DNA from: Clostridiales bacterium UBA6386
GTDB lineage: Bacteria > Bacillota > Clostridia > Oscillospirales > Oscillospiraceae
DNA: 16,381 bases
Assembly: GCA_002437585.1 (NCBI GenBank)
Contig: DJQM01000065.1
Coordinates: 1-16,381 of the forward strand
Reading direction: 5' to 3'
Of the stretch, positions 6,942 through 13,738 are shown piece after piece; position 1 is the first letter of the stretch; the number at the start of each line of letters is the position of its first letter. A model generated the notes under the pieces. The model was not told the origin of the DNA, did not search any database, and worked only from the letters and a program-made list of their open reading frames with translations. The translations under genes were made by a program, and so were the position numbers.

Positions 6942-7963
6942 CGTTTTCCCTCCTGTTCATTCCGTTCCCGCCGCAGACGGGCAATCTGAAGTGCCCCTTG
7001 GGCACTGAGGGGTATTTCTCCTGTCTGCGTATCCGTCAGTATCTGGCGGAAGCAGCCTTTCTCGCGCAGCAGCTCCGCCATGGCCTGCTGCAGGGGGGCT
7101 TTCCCCGCTACTACAACCCGGGTATCCAACGTGCGGGCCAAGGCCGTGCTGTTGGCAATGGCGCGAATATCGCTGGCCAGGCAGGCTCCCAGCACAAAAT
7201 TGGCAATCTTACTGTGATCCTCCGTGGCAAACAGACTCAGAATGCGGCCGCTGAAACAGGCCCGGCCTAGGCCGCAGTGCTCTGCCGTCCGGGCCCCAAG
7301 ACGAACCCATTGGGGATCATAGCTGTCCTCTGACACGAACTGGTGCCCCACCGCGTCCGCCAGGATGGTGTCCATGGTAATGCTGTTCAGCAACTCGCCG
7401 CTGATAGAGGTCAGGCAGCCTGTAATGCGCCTCTGGCAATCCACCGCCACAAACTTCATATGGCTTCCCGGCAGCACCAGCAGCATGGGGGTATCGCCGC
7501 CATAGCGGTGAATCAGCGCGACACTCTCCGTCTCCTCTCCACGCATGATGTCCATCTGTTCAAAATTTTCCAGAGTAATCGGTCCGTTAAAATTTTTGAT
7601 GCCCGGGATGAAACAAATGGGTTTTGGGCAGACATCCGGCAAAAGGATTTCCTGTACCCCCGCCGCCAACTCTTCCGCACCTGCCGGTGCCGTCAGGTGG
7701 GGGATCTCCGCCAGGCCCACATTGGAGGTAATCATGCCAGAAGCAAAAATAGCTTCAACCTTCTCATAGCCGATCTCCGCCTGCCGCAGCAATGACTCCA
7801 AAACATCATGAACACCCGTGGAAAGCTTCCGCGTATTTCCGTCAATGGCGGTATTGCGCACGCCCACGCCGGCACTGGCAGAAGCCGCCCGGGCGCCGGA
7901 AGGGTCCCATAGAATTGCCCGGGTATTTGTCGTGCCGGTATCCAGAGTAATGATATAACCCAT
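6938..7963 (-). CDS. dgoK: 2-dehydro-3-deoxygalactonokinase (DgoK)
   Basis: DgoK phosphorylates 2-keto-3-deoxygalactonate (KDGal) to KDPGal. The 341-residue protein opens with the ATPase phosphate-1 motif LDTGTTNTRAILWD (7-20) and contains GIKNFNG, QMDIMRGEETE and VLPGSHMKFV, all typical of this kinase family. The adjacent aldolase gene upstream completes the classical DgoK/DgoA pair. I chose ATG 7963, which follows the aldolase stop by 2 nt; an in-frame TTG at 7969 overlaps that stop and would add two residues. The Shine-Dalgarno (AAAGGGAAA, about 7969-7977) is weak, so translation probably depends on coupling to the aldolase gene. The stop overlaps the next start by 4 nt. Confidence 0.88.
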   Translation of the reverse strand: MGYIITLDTGTTNTRAILWDPSGARAASASAGVGVRNTAIDGNTRKLSTGVHDVLESLLRQAEIGYEKVEAIFASGMITSNVGLAEIPHLTAPAGAEELAAGVQEILLPDVCPKPICFIPGIKNFNGPITLENFEQMDIMRGEETESVALIHRYGGDTPMLLVLPGSHMKFVAVDCQRRITGCLTSISGELLNSITMDTILADAVGHQFVSEDSYDPQWVRLGARTAEHCGLGRACFSGRILSLFATEDHSKIANFVLGACLASDIRAIANSTALARTLDTRVVVAGKAPLQQAMAELLREKGCFRQILTDTQTGEIPLSAQGALQIARLRRERNEQEGKR

Positions 7964-7965
7964 AA

Positions 7966-8619
7966 TCAAATTTCCCTTTCCGCCTGGGTCAACGCCGCCC
8001 GAAGGGCTGCGGCTCCGGCTGTTATGACTTCAAAGCGTCCGGCTCTGATATCCGCCGGGCTGACCAGCGAACCGCCGATACCAAAGCAGCGGACCCCTGC
8101 CCGGTAGAATTGGCCAAGGTTTTCCGCATCCACACCGCCCACCGCCGCACAGGGGATATGGGGCAGCGGTCCCCGCAGTGCCTTGCAGTAATCCGCCCCC
8201 AGGGTTCCGGCCGGAAAGAGCTTAACAATATCCGCCCCGCTGCGGTGAGCCAGCGTAACCTCCGTTGGCGTCATGGCCCCGGGGATGGAAACCATGCCCA
8301 GAACCTTAGTCCTCGCAATGACCTCCGGCACCGTATCCGGGGAAATAATGTATTTTGCCCCTGCCCGGCAGGCCAGCTCCGCCTCTTCCACCGTTAATAC
8401 CGTACCGGCTCCCGGAAGGATTTCCGGGATTCCGGTCAGACACGCCAACGATTGCAGCGTGTTTTCCCGCCCCTTGGATGAGGTATGGTCAAGGGTCACC
8501 TCCAGGCAGCGGATACCGCCCCCCAGCAATGCCCGGGCCGTCTGTTCCATTCTCTCCGCCGGGATGCCCCGGATAATGGCAATCAGTTTTTCCTCCAGAA
8601 GCTGCTCCAAAACCATCAT
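7966..8619 (-). CDS. dgoA: 2-dehydro-3-deoxy-6-phosphogalactonate aldolase (DgoA type)
   Basis: This is a 217-residue class I aldolase of the Eda/DgoA family, cleaving KDPGal to pyruvate and glyceraldehyde 3-phosphate. R17 (AIIRG), E40 (CLEVTLDH) and K133 (IVKLFPAG), the Schiff-base lysine, are in place. It lacks the FRT arginine seen in the plus-strand aldolase (R44 there; here D44-H45) and lacks the VOC-like extension. These differences and its pairing with DgoK argue for the galacto epimer, although specificity in this family is hard to read from sequence alone. AGGGAGGA (8626-8633) precedes ATG 8619 by 6 nt; a second ATG at 8616 is also possible. It begins 12 nt after the SDR stop. Confidence 0.85.
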   Translation of the reverse strand: MMVLEQLLEEKLIAIIRGIPAERMEQTARALLGGGIRCLEVTLDHTSSKGRENTLQSLACLTGIPEILPGAGTVLTVEEAELACRAGAKYIISPDTVPEVIARTKVLGMVSIPGAMTPTEVTLAHRSGADIVKLFPAGTLGADYCKALRGPLPHIPCAAVGGVDAENLGQFYRAGVRCFGIGGSLVSPADIRAGRFEVITAGAAALRAALTQAEREI

Positions 8620-8631
8620 GGCGCATCCTCC

Positions 8632-9390
8632 CTATCTTCCCAGATACCCGCCGTCCACGGGAATCACCGTACCGCACACATAGTCCGAGGCCCTGCTGCA
8701 AAGATAGATGATCGTACCCATCAGATCCTCCGGCAGCCCCCAGCGGTGGGCTGGGATTCTGGCGGTGATCTCTGCATCCCGCTCCGGAATCGCCCGCAGC
8801 TTCGTATTCAGCGGGGTGTCCATATAGCCGGGGGCAATGGCGTTTACGTTGATTCCCTGACCGGCCCACTCATTGGACAGCGCCTTGGTCAGCTGGGCCA
8901 CAGCACCCTTGGAGGCCGCATAGGGACAGCAGTTCAGCCCGCCGAAGAAGCTGAGCATGGAGGCAACATTGACAATCTTTCCACCCCGCCCCTGGGTCAG
9001 CATCTGCCGGGCAGCCAATTGGCACATTTCAAAGGTCGCCGTCAGGTTCAGCTCAATCAATCGATCCCAGTCGCTCAGCTCAATCTCCTCTGCCTTGCCC
9101 CGGAACTGGATTCCGGCGTTGTTGATCAGAATATCCAGCCCGCCCAAAGCCTCTACAGCCTGACGGAAGCCCTCCTTCAAAAAATTCCTGTCCAACAGAT
9201 TGCAGCGGATGCCGAGAATCTCCAGCGTGTCCCCCGCCATCTCCCGGGCAATTGCCTCCGTCTGGGGACTTACGTCCAGAATAGCCACCTTTGCTCCTGC
9301 CTGAGCCAACGCCAGGGCATACCCCTGCCCCAGTCCCTGGGCCGCTCCGGTGACCAGGGCATATTTTCCTTCCAATGAAAACAGATCCAT
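8632..9390 (-). CDS. kduD: KduD-like short-chain dehydrogenase
   Basis: This SDR has 252 residues. Motifs are TGAAQGLG (14-21), NNAG (90-93), catalytic S144 and YAASK (157-161). NEWAGQGINVNAIAPGYMDT, RIPAHRWGLPEDLMG and the ending PVDGGYLGR closely follow KduD. KduD interconverts 2-keto-3-deoxygluconate and its 2,5-diketo form, or oxidises 2-deoxygluconate. KduI, the usual partner in pectin and glycosaminoglycan breakdown, is not encoded here, so an oxidative role on a cyclitol or a KDG-type acid is equally possible. AAAGGAG (9399-9405) precedes the ATG at 8-nt spacing and follows the T tract of an intrinsic terminator, so expression seems to need readthrough from upstream. Confidence 0.8.
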   Translation of the reverse strand: MDLFSLEGKYALVTGAAQGLGQGYALALAQAGAKVAILDVSPQTEAIAREMAGDTLEILGIRCNLLDRNFLKEGFRQAVEALGGLDILINNAGIQFRGKAEEIELSDWDRLIELNLTATFEMCQLAARQMLTQGRGGKIVNVASMLSFFGGLNCCPYAASKGAVAQLTKALSNEWAGQGINVNAIAPGYMDTPLNTKLRAIPERDAEITARIPAHRWGLPEDLMGTIIYLCSRASDYVCGTVIPVDGGYLGR

Positions 9391-9407
9391 CTGTTTGCTC
9401 CTTTCTC

Positions 9408-9454
9408 AAAAAACGGGCCGCATACGCACCCGAAGTTCAGGCGGTATGCGGCCC
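9408..9454 (-). terminator. Intrinsic terminator inside the minus-strand operon
   Basis: On the minus strand GGGCCGCATAC (9454-9444) pairs with GTATGCGGCCC (9425-9415) around an 18-nt loop. The stem is a perfect 11 bp and is followed by G and six Ts (9413-9408). It lies between the iolN-like gene and the kduD-like gene, whose ribosome binding site starts 3 nt further on. No separate promoter for kduD was seen, so it should act as a partial terminator that lowers expression of the four downstream genes. Confidence 0.8.
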
Positions 9455-9464
9455 ATAGCCTCTT

Positions 9465-10580
9465 TTACAGTTTCTCAAAAACACCGATGCGGGGAAGTTC
9501 ATATACGGACTTCCAGCCCTCACTGAGGGGTTCCCGCAGGAAGGACTCCAGCTCTTTCCGGCTGCGCATGGTGGTGAGCTCCGGATCCGGCACGGAACCG
9601 GCAGGATAGGCCTCCAGAATCTCATCGTGTACCAGCGTAATGTACTTCAGGAAGGCTGCGGCGGGCCGCTTTGCCTTCTCCGCCGTTGCCAGCCTGGGAT
9701 TTCCTACCACGCCCTCCGGCGTACCCTTGATCTCAATGGCATTGTGGCCCTCGCCCATCTCCCAGGTGCAGGGGCGACGGTAGGCATCCACAGAGTTGTC
9801 AAAGTGCCCGTTGGGCAGCAAGGACTTGGGCCAGGCCTCCTGAGCCTTGGACATGTCAATCATATCCGGGAACAGGAGCCTTGCAAAAGAGGTTTCAATC
9901 TCGTCCGCATGGATGAAGGAGGTTTGGAAGCTTCCCTCCCGGTTGACCGGCATAAAGAACTCCCGGATGGCCCGGTGCCAGTCAATGAAGCGGAAGATAC
10001 CGGGCAGCTGGTAGCGCTTACAGAACTCCTGAATGGCCGCCGTCAGCATCCAGGAATGGCCGTGGTTATTAATGAAAATGATCTTCCGGTAGCCATCGTT
10101 CCACAGCCCAAGCATAACGTAAATCAGGGTCTCCTGAACCACCTCGTGGGGCATGTTCACCGTACCAGGCATGGCAATGTGATGGTAGGGATGTCCGCCA
10201 TAGAGCAGTGCGGGGAATGCAATGTTGCACTCGTGACCCTGCTTGGCGGTATACCGCCGCAGACCCTCCAGCATCTGGGTCACCTGGAAGGTATCCAAGC
10301 CCGTGTTGGCATGCAGGCCGTGATTCTCCGTGCAGCCGATCGGGACGAACACGATGTCATTTTTTCTGCGTTTCTCGATGGCAGCGGTACGGTTGGTGGT
10401 CTGAATATAGGTGTTGGGCATACCCAGCTCTGAGGGGGCAGGAATGCCGTATTCCGCCAGGATGCGGTCGATCTCTTCATCGGATGCCTCGAACACCGCT
10501 TTTTTTACTCTGCCGACATTGGTATCCTCAAAAAAGATATCCGGCTCCTCTGTTGTCAGCCATTTGCACAATTCGCTCAT
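9465..10580 (-). CDS. iolN: Creatininase-family hydrolase, IolN-type (3-dehydro-scyllo-inosose hydrolase)
   Basis: This 371-residue member of the creatininase amidohydrolase family has a long N-terminal extension: the metal site begins only at residue 79. Probable metal ligands lie in PIGCTENHGLHANTGLDTF (E85, H87, H90, D96), NNHGHSW (H173) and HADEIETS (E227). YGGHPYHH and the C-terminal LSEGWKSVYELPRIG match what I recall of proteins annotated as 3-dehydro-scyllo-inosose hydrolase. That enzyme opens a cyclic diketone to 5-keto-L-gluconate in the alternative inositol pathway. An IolO-like epimerase for this product lies at 1071. The gene follows the transporter lipoprotein gene by 24 nt, with AGAGGT before the ATG, so ring opening is linked to import. 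A creatinine or creatine role does not fit the neighbours. Assignment is from memory of the family. Confidence 0.72.
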   Translation of the reverse strand: MSELCKWLTTEEPDIFFEDTNVGRVKKAVFEASDEEIDRILAEYGIPAPSELGMPNTYIQTTNRTAAIEKRRKNDIVFVPIGCTENHGLHANTGLDTFQVTQMLEGLRRYTAKQGHECNIAFPALLYGGHPYHHIAMPGTVNMPHEVVQETLIYVMLGLWNDGYRKIIFINNHGHSWMLTAAIQEFCKRYQLPGIFRFIDWHRAIREFFMPVNREGSFQTSFIHADEIETSFARLLFPDMIDMSKAQEAWPKSLLPNGHFDNSVDAYRRPCTWEMGEGHNAIEIKGTPEGVVGNPRLATAEKAKRPAAAFLKYITLVHDEILEAYPAGSVPDPELTTMRSRKELESFLREPLSEGWKSVYELPRIGVFEKL

Positions 10581-10604
10581 GATAGTACCTCTTTCTATGG
10601 GGGA

Positions 10605-11645
10605 TTACTGGAAATCAGCCGCAGTCAAAATGGTAGCGGGCAGAGTGGCCTCGGCAGGGACTTCATAGCCGCGCATATAGGCAATCACTTCCACCAGTGC
10701 CATGTAGCCCTGGCTGCGCTCGTTCTGGTTGCAGGTGCCGGTAAGGGTTCCCTCCAGCAGTGCTTCCTTCACATCGTCATCAATGTCGAAGGTGAAGCTC
10801 ATGATTTCCTCGCTGCGACCCGCCTGATCAATGGCCTGCAGGGAGCCCAGGCCCATGTCCTTGGTCATGGTAAAGATGGCATCGATTTTGTCATAGGTCT
10901 GCAGCCAGTTCTCGGTAACGGTCATTGCCTTTTCCCGGTCCCAGTCAGCAGGCTGGCTGTCCAGCAGCTTCACATTGCTGTACTCGTCCAGTGCCTCGAT
11001 AAAGCCGGCCTTCCGGTCTTCAGAGGTGGAGTTGCCGGAGATACCCTCCATCAGCAGCACATTGCCGCTGCCGCCCAGAGCCTCACAGACAGCCTTGCCC
11101 ACAACATAGCCAACCTGATGGTTGTCGATGCCCACATAGCCGATGACCTCGCCGCCGTTGGCACGGGTGTTGGGGGTGATAACCGGGATACCGGCCTTGT
11201 TGCAGGCCTCAATGGCGGGGATGATACCGGTGGAATCGCAGGGGGTCAAAACAATGGCATCGTAGTCGTTGGCAATGCAGTTCTCCACCAGCTGGATCTG
11301 CTGGTCTACATCAAAGGGGGTCTCAGGCGCCATGGTCGTTAGCTCAAATACGGAGTCCAGGTCAGAGGCACAGGCCTGTGCACCCTCCAGCATATTCAGG
11401 AAGAATGCGGACTGCATGCTCTTTACGATAAAGGCAATTCGATACTTCTCTCCGTTCTTGGGGGTCACCGCGTGAGAGGTCGTCTCAATTACATTGGCGA
11501 TGGGAGAGGCTGTGTTTTCACTCGTGGTTGTTGCGTCTGCCTTGGCACCGGAGCCGGCACAGCCGGCCAGCAGCGACACGGTCATGACGGTAACACAGAG
11601 CAGCGCGATCAGCTTCATCAGCGGGGTGCGGTTGGTCTTCTTCAT
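10605..11645 (-). CDS. Sugar ABC transporter substrate-binding lipoprotein (RbsB-like)
   Basis: This 346-residue protein is a periplasmic-binding-protein type 1 fold receptor of the ribose/galactose/inositol group. Residues 1-28 form a lipoprotein signal peptide with basic MKKTNR, a hydrophobic core and the lipobox LAG-C29, so the mature protein is anchored outside the membrane. The low-complexity linker SGAKADATTTSENTAS follows. Family features include YRIAFIVKSMQSAFF, DYDAIVLTPCDSTGI and GYVGIDNHQVGY. AGGAGG (11654-11659) precedes the ATG by 8 nt. It is the fourth gene of the operon, after the ATPase and both permeases. The ligand cannot be read from sequence; the adjacent iolN-like gene suggests an inositol or related polyol. 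Confidence 0.9.
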   Translation of the reverse strand: MKKTNRTPLMKLIALLCVTVMTVSLLAGCAGSGAKADATTTSENTASPIANVIETTSHAVTPKNGEKYRIAFIVKSMQSAFFLNMLEGAQACASDLDSVFELTTMAPETPFDVDQQIQLVENCIANDYDAIVLTPCDSTGIIPAIEACNKAGIPVITPNTRANGGEVIGYVGIDNHQVGYVVGKAVCEALGGSGNVLLMEGISGNSTSEDRKAGFIEALDEYSNVKLLDSQPADWDREKAMTVTENWLQTYDKIDAIFTMTKDMGLGSLQAIDQAGRSEEIMSFTFDIDDDVKEALLEGTLTGTCNQNERSQGYMALVEVIAYMRGYEVPAEATLPATILTAADFQ

Positions 11646-11686
11646 AGTGGGGTCCTCCTTTTGTTTTTAAGTACACGTTTTTATTC

Positions 11687-12667
11687 TCAATCATTCTGAT
11701 TCAGGGCCATTTTTCTCTTTTCCAGATAGTTGTTAAGGAAAACAGCCAGAATGATCAAAATACCTAAGAATGCGTCCTGCATCTCGGAAGAAACCTGCAT
11801 GTTGTTCATGCCGGCCTGGATGGTAGCAACGATAATCGCGCCGCAGAGCACGCTCCAGACATTGCCCTTGCCGCCCCGCATCAGCGTGCCGCCGATCAGG
11901 GAGACGGTGATGGCGTCAAAGTGGTAGCTGCCGCCCAGAGCCGCGTCAATGGCGTTCAGCCGGCCCACATACATGATGGCCGCAAAGCCCGCCACCGCGC
12001 CGCTGAAAATATGCGCCGTTACAATCATCCGTTGGACGTTGATGCCGCTGAACTCCGCTGCGGTACGGTTGGAGCCTGTAAAATACAGCCGGCGTCCAAA
12101 ATTGGTCTTCGACAGAATGAACCACATGGCGACGACGAATATCAGCGAAACCAGCATGGGAGCAGTCAGGCGGAAGGAGCCGATGGTCAGAATCTCTGTA
12201 TTGGCCAGAGCCCGGATGTCCGGCCGGACACCGTAGATAACACCCTTGCCGATGATCAGCCAGGAAGCGCCCCGAGCCATGTACATAACAGCGTAGGTTG
12301 CCAGGAATGCGGGGATGCGAAGCTTGGTGGAGGCAATACCGTTAAACAGGCCTACCAGGCCGCCCATGCACAGCACCACCAGAATAGGCATCAGGACAAA
12401 CACATCACTTTTCTTGGACAGCCACGCGCCGCAGACCACTGTGGACAGTGCCATACAGGCACCGATGGAAATATTGATCTCGCCCACCAGCATAGCAATC
12501 ATCTGCGAAACGCCGATGAGCACCAGGAAGGACGCCTGATTGAGAATCGTAGACACATTGCTGACCGTCAGGAAGCCGTTTCCGAAGATACCGAAGAAAA
12601 CAAGCATCACCAGAAGAATCCACAGCGTAGAAAGGTCCAGTGCCTTTGCCTTAAGAGATGTTTTCAT
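11687..12667 (-). CDS. Sugar ABC transporter permease (RbsC-like), second subunit
   Basis: This 326-residue integral membrane protein has 8-10 hydrophobic segments and the hallmark motif GEINISIGACMALS near residue 63, plus LRIPAFLATYAVMYMARG and GGTLMRGGKGNVWSVLCGA. These mark the BPD_transp_2 family, which carries ribose, galactose, inositol or autoinducer-2. It begins 3 nt after the stop of the other permease gene, with GGAAGG about 8 nt upstream. The two permeases are clearly different in sequence, so the channel is probably a heterodimer. Confidence 0.9.
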   Translation of the reverse strand: MKTSLKAKALDLSTLWILLVMLVFFGIFGNGFLTVSNVSTILNQASFLVLIGVSQMIAMLVGEINISIGACMALSTVVCGAWLSKKSDVFVLMPILVVLCMGGLVGLFNGIASTKLRIPAFLATYAVMYMARGASWLIIGKGVIYGVRPDIRALANTEILTIGSFRLTAPMLVSLIFVVAMWFILSKTNFGRRLYFTGSNRTAAEFSGINVQRMIVTAHIFSGAVAGFAAIMYVGRLNAIDAALGGSYHFDAITVSLIGGTLMRGGKGNVWSVLCGAIIVATIQAGMNNMQVSSEMQDAFLGILIILAVFLNNYLEKRKMALNQND

Positions 12668-12670
12668 TGC

Positions 12671-13738
12671 CTACACCTTCCTTCCCAACAGATTCCGGAG
12701 CAGCGGGCTTTTCCGCCAATCCGCGTCCTTGTCCAGCAGCAGATTCAACAACATACTGAGAATCAAAATCAGGCCCGTAATGACCATGATCGCGTTTGCG
12801 TTCACGCCTGCCATAGACAGCCCGTTGCGGATAACATAAACCACCAAACCGCCCATAATTGCGCCCCAGACGCTGCCCTTGCCGCCGCACATCAGGTTGC
12901 CGCCAAGAACCGCCGCAACCACCGCCTGGAATTCCAGGCCGCTGCCTGCGGTAGGCTGCGCACTGTTCAAACGGATGACCATCAACATTCCCGCCACACC
13001 GGCCACTAAACCATTCACCACAAAGAAGCTCATGCCCCAGCAGTCCGTATCGATGTTGGAGAGCTTGGCCGCGTCCACATTGCCGCCGATGGCATAAATA
13101 TAGCCGCCGACTCTTGTTTTGTAGAAGGCGAACAGCAGTACGGCCAGCATCAGAATTGTAATTACAGGAATCATATTCAGGCTGAAAATCGTATTGCTCT
13201 TTGTGCCGAACTGAACAGAAAACAGGGGGCTGCTCAGGAAGCTGAATACCGGCGTCACCACATCACCCATCTCTCCGGACAGATATACCGAGCGGCTGCC
13301 GGAGATGGCATTGGCAATGCCCTGGGCCACACCCATCATACCAAAGGTACCGATGAAAGCAGGTACCTTCATCTTAATGGTAACAAACCCATTGATGAGG
13401 CCAATCACACCGCCGACCAGAATTCCCGCGAAAATTGCCAGGATCTCATTGTGGCCGCTGCTGATCAGAATTGCCGTTACCATACCAGTCAGGGAAACGG
13501 TAGCACCCGCCGACAGATCCGCGTGGCCCATCATCAGCATCCAGGAGGTGCTGGCACTGAGCAGCGTCAGAATACAAGCCTGAGTCAGCAGATTGCTCAG
13601 ATTTGTCGGTGTCGCGAAATTGGGAACCAGCAGGCAGAACAGCACAAATGCCGCCAGGAAGATATACGCCGCGGTTGGTACCCGCGCCATACGGGTAGCC
13701 AGGCTGACCCCGGAGGGGTTCTTTTTCTCTTTGCTCAT
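12671..13738 (-). CDS. Sugar ABC transporter permease (RbsC-like), first subunit
   Basis: This 355-residue BPD_transp_2 permease has the motif GHADLSAGATVSLTG near residue 70, MKVPAFIGTFGMMGVAQG, and GGNLMCGGKGSVWGAIMGG towards the C-terminus. The cytoplasmic N-terminus is MSKEKKNPSG. Its ATG overlaps the stop of the ATPase gene as ATGA, so the two are translationally coupled; GGAGG lies within the end of the ATPase gene. Together with the neighbouring permease it should form the membrane channel of the importer. Confidence 0.9.
   Translation of the reverse strand: MSKEKKNPSGVSLATRMARVPTAAYIFLAAFVLFCLLVPNFATPTNLSNLLTQACILTLLSASTSWMLMMGHADLSAGATVSLTGMVTAILISSGHNEILAIFAGILVGGVIGLINGFVTIKMKVPAFIGTFGMMGVAQGIANAISGSRSVYLSGEMGDVVTPVFSFLSSPLFSVQFGTKSNTIFSLNMIPVITILMLAVLLFAFYKTRVGGYIYAIGGNVDAAKLSNIDTDCWGMSFFVVNGLVAGVAGMLMVIRLNSAQPTAGSGLEFQAVVAAVLGGNLMCGGKGSVWGAIMGGLVVYVIRNGLSMAGVNANAIMVITGLILILSMLLNLLLDKDADWRKSPLLRNLLGRKV

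Noticed and set aside
9415..9454. GCATAC/GTATGC repeats resembling the GTATAC operator
   Set aside because: They are the two arms of an intrinsic terminator followed by six Ts and do not match the 20-bp operator outside the ATAC core.
9465..10580. Creatinine degradation enzyme
   Set aside because: The family is right, but there are no creatine or sarcosine genes nearby. The long N-terminal extension and the sugar-acid setting fit the IolN branch better.
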